Assembly: GCA_963575745.1 (NCBI GenBank)
Contig: CAUYUJ010019371.1
Location: forward strand, 1-64,000
Reading direction: 5' to 3'
From: Prorocentrum cordatum
Lineage: Eukaryota > Sar > Dinophyceae > Prorocentrales > Prorocentraceae
DNA: 64,000 bases
Below are positions 48,142 through 59,125 of the stretch, piece by piece; the first letter of the stretch is position 1; every line of letters begins with the position of its first letter. The notes under the pieces were generated by a model. The model was not told the DNA's origin, did not search any database, and saw only the letters and a program-made list of their open reading frames with translations. The translations under genes and the position numbers were made by a program.

Positions 48142-51100
48142 GCGACAAAGAAAGCCAGAAAGAAAGCAGGATCCCGACATCTCCCGCCAATGTTTAGCAG
48201 GATCCCGAAAAAGAAAGCCGGATCCCGACATCGCGGCCCGTTTCCCGACAACCCGCCTTTCTTTTGTAAGGAACACCTTTCTTCAAGCAGAAAGGATGCT
48301 CAGGGTCAATGGAGCTGGCGCAGGTTCGGCCACACGCAGGAGTCCGGCAAAACTTCCCACTGCCTGCGACTATCTTCACAAGGGGCAGATGGACACCTGC
48401 GCCGTCAGCATCGCCACCCCTGCTCGTCCACGAACGGTCGAACACGACCCCCCAGAGGACGCTGGCCTCGGCGCCGCCCGCCTCCCACAAGCGGTGCAAA
48501 GGGGTGTCTTGGAGATGCCCACCCAGAGGGGGCGCCAGTTCGAAACCGCCCCCCCGCTGGGGGCCGCGCGCAGCGAGTGCCCAAGCGACACCTGATGATT
48601 AAATGCAACTACGCGCCCCTGACGAGGTCGACTATTCTCGCGCGCGTGCCAGAGAAACTCGAACGCCGATGGGCCCAGCTCCCCATTGGGGCCCCCCAGA
48701 CCAATTGAACTGGCCCGGGGGCCCTGATGGACCAGAGAAGGAAGAGGGGGAGGAAGAGGAAGGCAGCCGTTAACGAAGATCCCACGCGAGAACTGAGCCA
48801 GCGCAGGTCGCGCCGGCTGCCACGACGCGCCCAGGGACACGCAGCATCGGGCGACGCGGAGGAAGTGGCGCGCGCAGCGTGCAACTTCCACTTCCGAAAT
48901 TCGCCGGGGTCCGGAACTGGCCCCAACCTCACCTCGGTTGCCCGACCTGCCCGTCGCCAATGATCACGGGGAGCCGGCGGCGGCGGAGGGGCGCCTCATA
49001 CGCCTCCGCTCCCGCCAGGCGGTGCCAGACCCAGGGAGAGAGCTGCGACTGTCTTTGCCCCCATCATCCCCGCCGCCGGAATTACCCCCGCCCCCTCCCC
49101 CCCCATCGCCCCCGGCCGAACCAGACCCGAAGGGGAATCGGCCGGGGCATCTGACACCTCCCGGAGGTTGAACTACCAGGGGGCCCGGCGAGCACGCTGG
49201 AAGCCGCGAAAATGGCGCCTCTGTGGGGAACTGAGGAATGCCATCGAATATCCACTCCAAAGTAGCAGGGGGCGCGCACTCCTTGACCTCGCGTCTCTGC
49301 GACGGCGAAGGGGTGGGATGTGGCGTTGTCCGATCCGCATTGCTTCACGTTCCAGAGCTCTTCCCTCCCCTCGCGGAATTGATGCAGGATTTGGTTTGCG
49401 CCTCGATGAAAGCGAGTTGCTGCGCGACCGCCGCTAGCTGGCGAGATGCCCTCTTTTTTGCCTTCTCATTATTATTATGTCTATTGTTCTTCTCCTTCTT
49501 CCAGCCACCCCTGTTCTGCATCAGATTCGGCGCCCGCCTTTACCGCGAGCAAAGCGCGCGTCGCCCGGCACCAGCGCCCGCGGACAGCGCGGCGCGCCGC
49601 ATTGGACGCAAGGGCCCCGCATCGTCAACCAACGCAAAATGCAATTCCCCAACGGAATGCCGCCCGCCCCCCCCCGGGCGCTTGCGATGACTGCGGGCGC
49701 CCCAAACAATCCAGAGCCACCCCGCCCCCGCTGCCAACCGACTGAATCGGGGCAGGGGCAGGGCCACTCAGACTAGGGGGCCGAACACTCCTAGGACGAC
49801 CTAAAGTCTCAGCCCTAGCGCTGGCCCAACAGAGAGTCCCTGGATCTCGCGCGGCCAAAGGGTGCTCTCAGACGCCGCGGATTGATTCTGAGGCGCGGTC
49901 AGCCTCCCTTGCAGCTCAGTTCGCTCATGGGCGAATTCGGATTGGGGAGATTCAATACTGCTTCATGCGATTTCTTGTTTGATCACGTCGCCCCTGATTT
50001 CCCCCCTGCATCGATGGCGGCTTGCTCCCTGAGATACGCCCGCGGGATCGCACGATTTGCCCTCTCCCTCTCGCGCTGCGCCACGCTGGCAGCCTGAGCC
50101 GCCCTTTCACGAAGAGCTGCCGCCACTTTCTGCTCGGAACAAGATGCCGCCACTCAGACCCTCTCTCATTCGCGCTGAATTTGTCGCTCATATGTTACTC
50201 CTCCATGGTTGCCAACCGAGCTGCTCCCTCAGCTTTCTTCTTGTCGTTCTCAGCTTCTTATAGTGGCGGCTGAACTGCCCCCGGGGTCGCTTGTTGATTC
50301 ATGTGAGTATTCTAAACGATCGGCATAATTCGCTCCTTTTCTCGCTCAAACCTTCCCATGCGAATCTTCATATGAGCAGCCATCTGCTCGCTGAGGAGCC
50401 TGTTTCTCTCGCAGCGGCCTTTTGTTTTTCGGGTTGTTGCCATGCCATATACATGATGCGTCGGCAGTTATGTTCTTGCAAATCAACTCGCTCCGAACAG
50501 AGCAACCTAACACTGCAATGCTCGCATGTGACGGAGCACGCTCCCGACACTGGCCCACGGCAAAGCCCGTTCTCTCTTCGCGCATTCCCCAGGCACCGAT
50601 TCCCCGCCGAAGCCGGGCAATTGGCCCCTGGGCCCAGCAAGGCACCAAACTAGAAGGCTCACTAGAAGAGGACTGTCCATAAGGGCTACAAAATTCGCGG
50701 CCGCTCCCCATTCTAGCACGACCTGCCATAGGCGACCCGAGCGTAGTATTTTCCACGGGGATCGGAGATCTCGGAGACGGGGACACAAGATCCATGCCTG
50801 TTCCCCACTTTTCCGCACTTGAGCTTGACAGGCTGAAGCTGCCAAGCCGAAGACCTCCTCATCTACCCCTTCCACCTCGCGAATGATGGGATGGCGAAAC
50901 ACCGCTGCCTGGCTTCCGGTTGAAACGGACGTCTGCGTTGGCAAATTTTACACCTCCATGCTATTATCGGATCGTGCCTTTGCCCTTCTTGGGAACGGCG
51001 TATCCCCAGGGCGATCCTTCGTATGGTCTACCATATTTGGTTCCCCAGGGCTCAACGTGACAACTGGTGATTGAATGAGTTCTACAAGCTCCGCTCCAGT

Positions 51101-51957
51101 GGATGATCGCTGACAAGATAAATAAAGGACGGTTGCACCACAACCCAGTATGCTGGCACGTTCGTCTGACACCACGCCACGATCTTCAGCTAAACCGCCG
51201 GTTCAACCAGCAACTTCGCTCGCAACGTGGCGCGACACTGCTTTCAACGATGAACTCAATGAGCTGATCTCTGAATCAATGAATGCAGATAGTTCTCGAT
51301 CTACATTCATCTCACGTTGGTGTTTCCTCTATGACTATGGGGATCTCCATTCTGAAAATGAACAAAGGCACGTCGATCGGCACCATGGGTTGTGTATCGT
51401 GGCGCTGCTGATTTGCCGAGTCACCAACATTAGCAAAGCCAGGACCTTCGGCGAGCAACTAATGATTAACCAGAGGACCGGAATATTCTTGGCATTCTGA
51501 CATTCTGACTGATAGTTGGTGGTGTTATACAATCGTCCTTTGATCTGCTATCTCAGCGGATTGGATGTTCATGGACTTGGCCATTCGACTAGGTATGTCC
51601 ATTAAACAGAGACTAGCAAAAAACGTATGATGGAGCGCGCACAGAAAGAGAGCGCGCGGGACTTCCCCGACAAACTCGCAGCCCAAACAGCTGCGGTCCA
51701 CGCGATGACTAAGGTCAACAGTCGGTGGCGGCTGCGGCAGCAGCGGGCGACGGCAGGGACGGAGCCATATTAACTGATTCCACAAGTTACAACCTCTAAG
51801 TGCAAGCACTGTTTGGGGAACATCGGTGACACGCTGATGCACTGTATTGCACATGAAGGGTACATGTTCAAAACGCGGAGGCCTGTCAATCGCTCTTAGA
51901 CCAGACTAATAACTAGGATGTACGTGTGCATGAGAAGGTCGACTAGGTCGTCTGTCC
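48141..51957. other. No supported gene
   Basis: Mixed GC-rich DNA falling to lower GC after 50.9 kb. Overlapping short frames on both strands have no domain. A plus-strand frame of 116 codons at 51150-51500 has normal composition but no splice or homology support. Confidence 0.4.
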
Positions 51958-52083
51958 TTACGACAGGACTATTGACAACTCCTGGTGTTCAATTTCCGCG
52001 TTTCGATCCCAGCGCCCAGCAAAGCCGTCCTCGATAAGCTTGCGGGCTTTCGCGACAGCCTCTGCGGTGCCTGCTATCTTCAC
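51958..52083 (-). CDS. Terminal exon of a KH-domain RNA-binding protein
   Basis: After CCCCGCAG (AG at 52085-52084) the frame reads VKIAGTAEAVAKARKLIEDG, then FAGRWDRNAEIEHQELSIVL, a Ser codon and TAA at 51960-51958. The I-x-G-T-x-E-A-V-x-x-A-x-x-L-I pattern is the last strand and helix of a KH fold, which binds single-stranded RNA. The first half of the KH domain, with GxxG, must lie in upstream exons to the right that I could not find. The sequence just upstream is purine-rich (GGAGGAGGA), unlike the pyrimidine-rich introns at 33-37 kb. Confidence 0.6.
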   Translation of the reverse strand: MKIAGTAEAVAKARKLIEDGFAGRWDRNAEIEHQELSIVLS

Positions 52084-52928
52084 CTGCGGGGCTCCGATGC
52101 AGTCAGAGATGGCGATCATTCCTCTTCCATCTCCTCCTCCTCCTCGTTCTCCTCCTCCAATTCTCCTGCTACCGCCCCTTCCAGTTATTGCTCCTTCCCC
52201 TCCTCCGGACACACAGGGAATGAAGCCTGCAAGACGAACAGACCCCAGAGCCGACCAAAGAGAGGAAGATCCAGGCGACCGAGCGATCCGTGGAGAGGCG
52301 ATGCATCCTCATCGCAGGCCTGCCTGATGGGGGGGCCCGCCGCGGGCCCCGGGGCCGTCTGAAAATCGATCGCGGGCAAGAAAGGCCCGCCCCAAGAGGG
52401 GAGGGGGACAGGGGGCAGGAGGGGCCCAGCAAGGAGCGGCGGCCAGCTGCGCCTCCCTATGCCCCATGATCCACTGGCAGCACAGCCTGCTCTCCCGCAG
52501 CGGTGGGGAAGGGGTCAGCTGGATATGTGAGTAAGCGCTGCTTCAGAAAGGCCCAATTGATGGGCGCGCAGGCCTGGACTGCCAGACAATGAGATCGCAG
52601 GAGCGGACCACTCAGAGACGCGAAACAGCCAGCGGCCACCGTTCGCGGTCGGTCCGCGGCATCGCCACGAAGCAGTCTCCGCTTGCCATGCCGCCCTGAC
52701 TAAGGCTAGGGATGTCACGGCCCGCCGTGCTGGCCACCTGACCAGCGCAGCAACTCCCAGAGCCTGTGAAGTCAGTTGGTTGCGGCTCGTCTCGGCCGCT
52801 CCGCCTCCACCTGTCCCATACTGCTACAGCATGCTACTGAGCACGCGCCACCTGTTCAGACTACAGTGCCAAGCCACCCTTACTTTGCCACCTCCCGCCG
52901 ACTTAGCTTGACGCCCACATAGTCTCAT
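52084..52928. other. Probable intron and unassigned DNA upstream of the KH exon
   Basis: 52120-52200 is CTC-rich on plus, so purine-rich in the sense of the KH gene. No upstream exon is recognised. Confidence 0.35.
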
Positions 52929-52994
52929 CTCTCGCTCTCTCTCTCTCTCTCTCTCTTTATCTCTCTCTCTCTCTCTCTCCCTCTCTCTCTCTCT
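52929..52994. repeat. (CT)n microsatellite
   Basis: About 66 bases of CT with few interruptions. Confidence 0.95.
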
Positions 52995-53723
52995 CGAGTA
53001 GTCGCAGTGTCGCCACCGTTTCGTCGTCTCTTTCTTCTCCTCTTCCCCCCCCCAGGGGCTGCGGAGGGCATGGCTACTCAGCCCCCTGCAGCCCCCTGCG
53101 GGGTCCTTTACTTTCTCGGTCACCTTCTGTTTCACTATAGCTCTCCTTATTTGACCAACCCCTCTCCCCAGCGGCAATTGACACTGGGGGTGGAAATGGC
53201 TGCGCCCTTGAAAGACTCTCATGTCATCAGCCCGAGCCGAGGAAGGAGTGGGGGCAGACAGGGAGGCGAAGAGGAGGCGGAAGAGAGGCAGATATCCAGG
53301 AGGGTAGGAGGGGAGCGAGGACATGGGAGGATCGAGGAGAATGGGGCCAAGCTGTGCGTTCGCGCCTCATCTGACATCATACCCCTTCCTCCCAATGGCA
53401 CAGGATTCTCTTCACCCGCGGACGCGTGTCATAGGCGACATGCGACTCCCACGAAAAGACCACTTCGTGATACGCGCAAGCGGCAAGGGGTAGATGCGTG
53501 CACAGGAGGACGAGGTGGCGGGCGAGCAGGAGGATGAGCGGGAGGATGAGCGGGGGTGGGGGACACGACTTGTTGCACCTGAAGGAGGCTTGCCCGCTAT
53601 AGCGATCGCTGCCTCCCCGCTTTCTGTCTGCCGCCGCTTGGAGTCTCACACGCCGGTTGGAATTCAGACTCATTCCCTTAGTGACGGACCGACCGACTGA
53701 GCGGGAGGAAAAGGTCGAGGACG
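52995..53723. other. No supported gene
   Basis: Short overlapping frames only. Purine-rich at 53225-53345. Confidence 0.4.
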
Positions 53724-54002
53724 AACAGCAGCAACAGGAACTAAAGCGGAAGGATCAGCAGGAGAAGCATGACCCGGGGAAGGCGGAGGGGGGGAAATGA
53801 GAGGGGGCGTCAACGATGACGAGAGACTCGGATTCAGAAAAGTGGCCTGCGTTGGAGCGAGAAGAACAGCAGCAGCAGGAACTGGAGTGGGAGGAGCGGG
53901 AGGAGCAGGAGGATCAGGGGAAGGCGGGGGAGGGAAAATGAGGGGGTGGACCACAATGAAGCAAGACTCGGAACCAGAAAAGTGGCCCGCGCTGGCGCCA
54001 GA
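53724..54002 (+). repeat. Tandem duplication, about 139 bp unit
   Basis: Copies begin GAACAGCAGCAACAGGAACT (53724) and GAACAGCAGCAGCAGGAACT (53863), and share GGGGAAGGCGG and CAGAAAAGTGGCC. Diverged by about a quarter. Confidence 0.75.
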
Positions 54003-55064
54003 GCGCCATTCTGAACGACGGGGGCAAAGCGCCGATCCGAAAATGAGGCCGACGCTGCAAAGGGAGCACCATTCTGAAACACCGAAAACAGTCGGATGGT
54101 AAAACAACAAAACATTAGACGGAAAAACATGGTTTGAAATCCTGTGTAAAAAAACAGCACGCCAAAGGGGCGGGAGATCTTCCGCACAACTTCAGGGTAG
54201 GAAGGAGGGAGAATAGTATCCATATTGTTCACTTGTGGAGGGTGGGTTAGAAAGAAGGAGAAGGGGGGCGGGGGAGAGGAGGGCCAACGTAAGCATGCAA
54301 TTCGGGCCAGGCCACGCCATCACCACCACCACGAAGCCCACGAGGATGACTGGAGAGAACGGCCAAAAGGAGGAAAGAAAGAGGGCGGAGCACCATCCGG
54401 CACGGCCGGATCGACCCCTCCCGCGACGGCGCCCCTCCTGTGACGAAAGCCCTCGCCCTCGAGGCGCCTGCCCGCGTCTTGGCGCGAGGCGACGAAGGTG
54501 CCATCATGGCAGGGGCCGGCTCTAAGAGCAGGAAGTCCACGCCCATCAGAAGCACCCTGGCAAGCGAAGCTGTTCAGTGCGCCCAAGGAAGGGACCGAAC
54601 AGGGCAGGGCTGTTTAGTGTAAACGCCCAGGGCCGCCTAATAAACGCCAACTGTCGGGGTCTGGGTGCTTATTCCTCCCGTGAGGCTTGGCGCAGGGGTC
54701 GGCCAGGCAGCCCCCGACGCCAGGGACGTCCAACTCCGCGGGGCCGGCGTCGATGGTGGCCGCACGCCCTCGGCGGAGCGCCGCGCTCGCGAGAGGGGGG
54801 TGCGCCTGCCTCTGCAGAGTGGCGGCCCCGAGCTGCCGCAGGCTCGCTGGGCGCAGCTGCCACGGGGCAGCGGCGGCGTGGGATCCAGCTGGGGCGACGA
54901 GGTCTATTCGTCAAGACGAGGCCAGGACGAGGATAGCTTCGGGTGGGGATAGATCGAGAATCTCTGAGATGTGGCGGCTCTGGAGGATGTCTCGGGCGTC
55001 GCGGCCTTCTCAGAGCGTTCTGGACCGCTCTGGGACGGGCTTCTCCTCATCCTAGCCCCGTCCG
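54003..55064. other. No supported gene
   Basis: GC-rich from 54.3 kb. Overlapping frames without domains. Confidence 0.4.
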
Positions 55065-55199
55065 ATACATATCCATAGCCGACGGCCAAGCCCATCCTGG
55101 GCCCGAGAGCGGTGCATACGCCCCCGTGGCTTGGCCAGGAGGGCATGTACACCGCTCCTGGGCCCGGGATGGGCCTGGCCAGCGGCGGTGGATATGTAT
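55065..55199. repeat. Long imperfect inverted repeat (hairpin), about 57 bp arms
   Basis: The left arm 55065-55121 (starting ATACATATCCA) and the reverse complement of the right arm 55143-55199 agree at more than 80 percent of positions, with a 21-base loop. The arms share GGGCCC and GAGCGGTG. It could be a folded-back transposon remnant or a structured transcript. Its outer flanks do not pair. Confidence 0.8.
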
Positions 55200-55599
55200 G
55201 GATCTCGTCGCCCTACCCAGCGCTGCCAGCTTGCCCCTGCGGCACTGGGCGCTTGCGGGCCAGGAGCCGCAGATGGTGGCGGCGGCCTGGTGAGGACCCG
55301 CAGAGCGCATGTTCTGGCGCTTCGCGTCGGCCATATCGGCAAGCGGCAGATTACGCAGGGCAGCCGCGTGGGTGGCGAGTTCGACCAAATCCCACCAGCC
55401 CTCTGGGCGTAGGTGGTTTAGGGAGTTTCCTCTTCCAACCTCCTTCTTCCCCCTCGGGGAAGGGTTTACCCCTCCCCCTACTCCCTCCCCTGGACCTGGA
55501 CGGGTGGTTTCGCGAGGTGTCAGGGCGTCCAAAACGGCCTCGGCGAGGAAGCCGAAATAATTACTTGTGCTAAGGTCTTGGCCCCATTTTGGCCTCCTG
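55200..55599. other. No supported gene
   Basis: GC-rich sequence, no repeat or domain seen. Confidence 0.4.
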
Positions 55600-56480
55600 A
55601 GGAGGGGACCCTAATTAGGGACCCCCCCTCCTGTGATCGATCTCACCCAAGATGGCCCAAAGATGGCCCCAAAAGCTCCCCAGAGTGCCCCAAGAGGGCC
55701 CCAAGAGGTGGCCAGGAATTCCCAAGAGGCCCCCACGATGCCCCCAAGAGGCTCCCAAGAGACCTCCAAGAGGCCCCAAGAGACCCCCCAGAGGCACCCA
55801 AGATGCTCCAAGAGGCCTCGGCGAGAATGCCAAATCATTGATTCCACTAAGGTTTTAGCCACATGTTGGCCTCTTGGGGGGGGCACTGATTAAGATGACT
55901 CCAAGAGCGCCTGGGAGAGCCCAAGATGACCTCCAAGATGGCTCTAGGTATCCCAAGATGTCTCATAATGGCTCCCACGATGCTCCAAGATGCCCCAAGA
56001 CCGTTCCAAGACGGCTCCAAGTGGCCAAAGAGCTCCCCCAGGAGGCCCCGAAGCGGCCAAAACCTTAGGAAAATCGATGTGTTTGGTTTTCTCGCCTTTT
56101 CCCTTCCGATGGCCATCCGAGGCCTCACGATGGCTCCAAGATGGCCCCAGAGGGCCCCAAGAGAGGCTCAAGAGAGCCCCAAGACGGCCCCAAGAGCACC
56201 TAGGAGCGCTCCAAGAGCGCCCCAAGAGCGCCCCAAGAGGCGATGTTTGGGGCTCCCGAGGGGCAACGCTAACTAATGCTCGTTGCTTGTTTGATCGATG
56301 TCCTCCAAGATGGCCCCAAGAGCGCCCCCAAGGCTCCCAAGAGCGCTTCAAGAGGGCCCCAAGAGGCGCCCAGGAGGCCCCAACAGGCGCCCAAGAGGCC
56401 TCCAAGATGCTCCCAAGAGACGCTCTCCGAGGCACCCAAGACGCTCCAAGAGGCTTCCACTGGGGGACCCTTCCTCTGCG
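55600..56480. repeat. Degenerate short-period repeat of CCCCAAGAGGCC type
   Basis: Dozens of drifting 10-14 bp blocks such as CCAAGAGG, CCCAAGATGG and CCCCAAGAGCG. Larger duplicated blocks carry the CTCCAAGATGGC motif. Composition is the reverse complement of the repeat at 3085-3715. Pro/Lys-rich frames across it are not genes. Confidence 0.85.
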
Positions 56481-57229
56481 TGCTGCCCACTTCCCTGATC
56501 GAGGCAATTCCTCTGGGCATCGTTTCTGGATGGGCTAGTGGGGTTACTTTTCGGTCGCAGCCGCAAACGAAAGCGCAGGCGGCGTCAAGGTCTAGTGGGA
56601 TTACTTTTTTTAGTCCGGCCGCGAGCGATGAGCGCAGGCGGCGAGCAGGGTGTCCGGGCCGACGAACAAGCCTAATTAGCTACAGGGCGCGACAAGCAAC
56701 AGAGCGCAGCACGAGCCGGCCGGGCCAGCTCACAGCTCACAACCGCGGCAGCTGGGGCAGCAGCAGCGGGGGCTGGCTGGCTGAACTGGAACGCCCTGGG
56801 AAGCTCAAGCAACGTGCAGCCCTGCGGCAAAATGACAGGGAATTTTATGTTACGCGCTGTGGCGGCCAGACGTGGTAAACAATGGGCCGTCGCCAGTGGG
56901 GCGCCAAGCCCACGCTGCGCCAACGGCGCGCGTTGCCAGCTGAGCAGCACCGCCGAAAAAGCGCCGAATGCCAAGCTGGTGGCGGGGTGGGCCCGGAGGC
57001 CGGCCGAAACTGCGAAGGCTGAACCACTCGGAGCTGGCTGCACCTCCAGGGGCCGCGCGCGGCGCGAGGCCAAGCTGGCGGGGAAGAGCACTGCCAGCAA
57101 GGCGGGGCGTCCAGGGCGAAGCTGCGCTGTCGCAGCCGCGTGGTGCCGAAGGCCACCACGGGACGGCCTTGTCCGCCGCATCCGCCATTCCCCGTGGGTT
57201 TCCAAGGTCACCGTCGAATCCACCATGCC
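56481..57229. other. No supported gene
   Basis: GC-rich with overlapping frames. TAGTGGGGTTACTTTT and TAGTGGGATTACTTTT at 56535 and 56600 form a short direct repeat, with relatives at 62870 and 62947 (TAGTGGCGTTACTTTT, TAGTGGGGCTAC). Confidence 0.45.
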
Positions 57230-58990
57230 ACGCGGGCCTCCAGGGTCGCAGCTAACCGCCGCTGAAGGTGAGGCAACGTTGCCACTGACAGCGGGGGTCC
57301 AGGGCGGCCCTGGGGAGCGGGGGCGAGAGCCATCGAGACCAGCAGGCACGCCTGGCGAAGCCCGGCCAGAACGGGACCAGGAGGGGGGGCGGTGGGGAGA
57401 CGCGACTTACCACCCCCGCGGAGGGGCACCACGGGGGCGCCCTGCGAGGGATGCGCAGGGAAGCGACCCCCGAAGGCCGAGGGCGGGGGACGCGCCCGCC
57501 CGGCCCGAGAGGGACCCGAGGAGAGAGGCGGCGGGGACGAACATCACCGCCCCTCCAACGGGCCCCAGGTACACCTGTCCAGGGGACACGGCCGCCATTC
57601 CCGAAGGTCCTCCAGGGTCGCAGCTAACCGCCGCTGAAGTGCAAGTAATACCGAATGGTAGGTCTTTCGGCGGATGTTGGCGTGGTCCAGAGTGGGCAGC
57701 CTGCCACGCTGAAGGCTGGTCTGCCAACGCGGAGGCCGCAACCTCTGTGGGGGCGGTGCGCGTTGGTCCCTCCAGGGTCGCAGCTAACCGCCGCTGATGT
57801 TCTGGCGCCTGCAGCGCGACAAAACTGAGACCTAGCTAGGTCGAGCCCGCGGCCAGGCAGGAGGGGGGATGCTGGGGCCCACCCCCCGCCCAGGGCCCGC
57901 GAGCCGGCAGTCGGTGCAAGTGGGAGATCCCCCAATGGCTGGCCCGAAAAGGTGGCGGGTGGTCCACTCATCCAGCGTGGGCTGTCGAGAGGAGGTCGCG
58001 CCCGTAGTCTCGGCTGCTCCCCGCGTGGATCCAGGGCCGCGGCAAACCGCCGCTCTGGGTTGAGTGAAGGAGGGCACCCACGGAGGGTGGCGGCAGACGG
58101 CCCTTGTCAGACAGCACCGGGATGCAAGAGTACCCTGAGCCCCCGTGGGAGGTCCCGTGCCCGTAGCCACAGCTCCAGGGGCGCGGCAAACCGCCGCTCT
58201 GGGTAGAGTGAAGACGGAGCGTGCACGGGGGGCGGCGGCAGACGGCCCTTGGCCGACAGCACCGGGATGCAAGAGTACCTTGAGCTCCCGCGGGAGGCCT
58301 CGCGCCCGTAGTTTCTGCTGCCCCCCGCGTGCATCCAGGGTCGCAGCTATCCGCCGCTGAGAGGAAGGCAATACCGAACGGTCGATATTTTCGTCCACTG
58401 CTGGTGTGGTCCAGGGTGGGCAGTCTGCAGCCAGTGGACTGACTCGCTGAGGGCAGCGCTGCCACCTCGAAGGCCGACGCATCCATGGGGGGTGCGTGGT
58501 GGTACATCCAGGGACGCCGCTGACCGCTGCTGAAGTGAAGAGAGGAGGTGTCGCGCCCGTAGTCTCAGCAACTCCCCGCGTGGATCCAGGGTCGCGGCAA
58601 ACCGCCGCTCTGGGCTGGGTGAAGACGAAGCACCCACGGGGGGTGGCGGCGGACGGCCCTTGTCAGACAACACCGGGATGCAAGAGTACCCTGAGCCCCC
58701 GTGGGATGCCTCGTGCCCGTAGTCTCTGCTCCAGGGTCGCGGCCAACCGCCGCTCTGGGTTGAGTGAAGACGGAGCGCCCACGGAGGGCGGCGGCAGGCG
58801 GCCCTTGGCGGACAGCACCGGGACGCAAAAGTCCCTCGAGCATCCGTGGGAGGTCCCGGGGCGCAACTGCAGCTGCACCCCGCGTGGATCCAGGGTCGCG
58901 GCTAGCCGCCGCTCTGGGTTGAGCGAAGACGGAGCGCGCACGGGGGGCGGCGGCAGACGGCCCTTGGCCGACAGCACTGGGACGCAGAGC
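57230..58990. repeat. Higher-order tandem repeat, about 150-165 bp units with a longer variant
   Basis: CCAGGGTCGC(A/G)GC with an ACCGCCGCT core recurs at about 57236, 57607, 57769, 58035, 58180, 58340, 58590, 58737 and 58895. In the right part each copy is followed by GAGTGAAGACGGAGC and CAGCACCGGGATGCAAGAG. A longer variant block (AATACCGAA to ATCCAGGG) is shared by 57645-57790 and 58375-58530. Minus-strand frames across it reflect the repeat. Confidence 0.85.
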
Positions 58991-59125
58991 ACCATGAGCC
59001 CCGCGGGCCCGCCCCCGCCGGGGGGGGCGACGGGGCGGGCGCCCGGGGACACGGCCGCTGGACAAGAGCACGCGCGGACCCATCACTGCCAGGGCGGCGC
59101 CACGACGGGGGGCAGCAAACGGCTG

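Noticed and set aside
55575-55600. CCATTTTGGCCTC, partly like the spliced leader
   Set aside because: Only ten bases match, with no upstream or downstream agreement and no reading frame beside it.
58150-58180. CCGTAGCCA at the start of a repeat unit, like the leader 5' end
   Set aside because: Nine bases only. Neighbouring repeat units show it drifting from GCCCGTAGTCTC, so it is chance.
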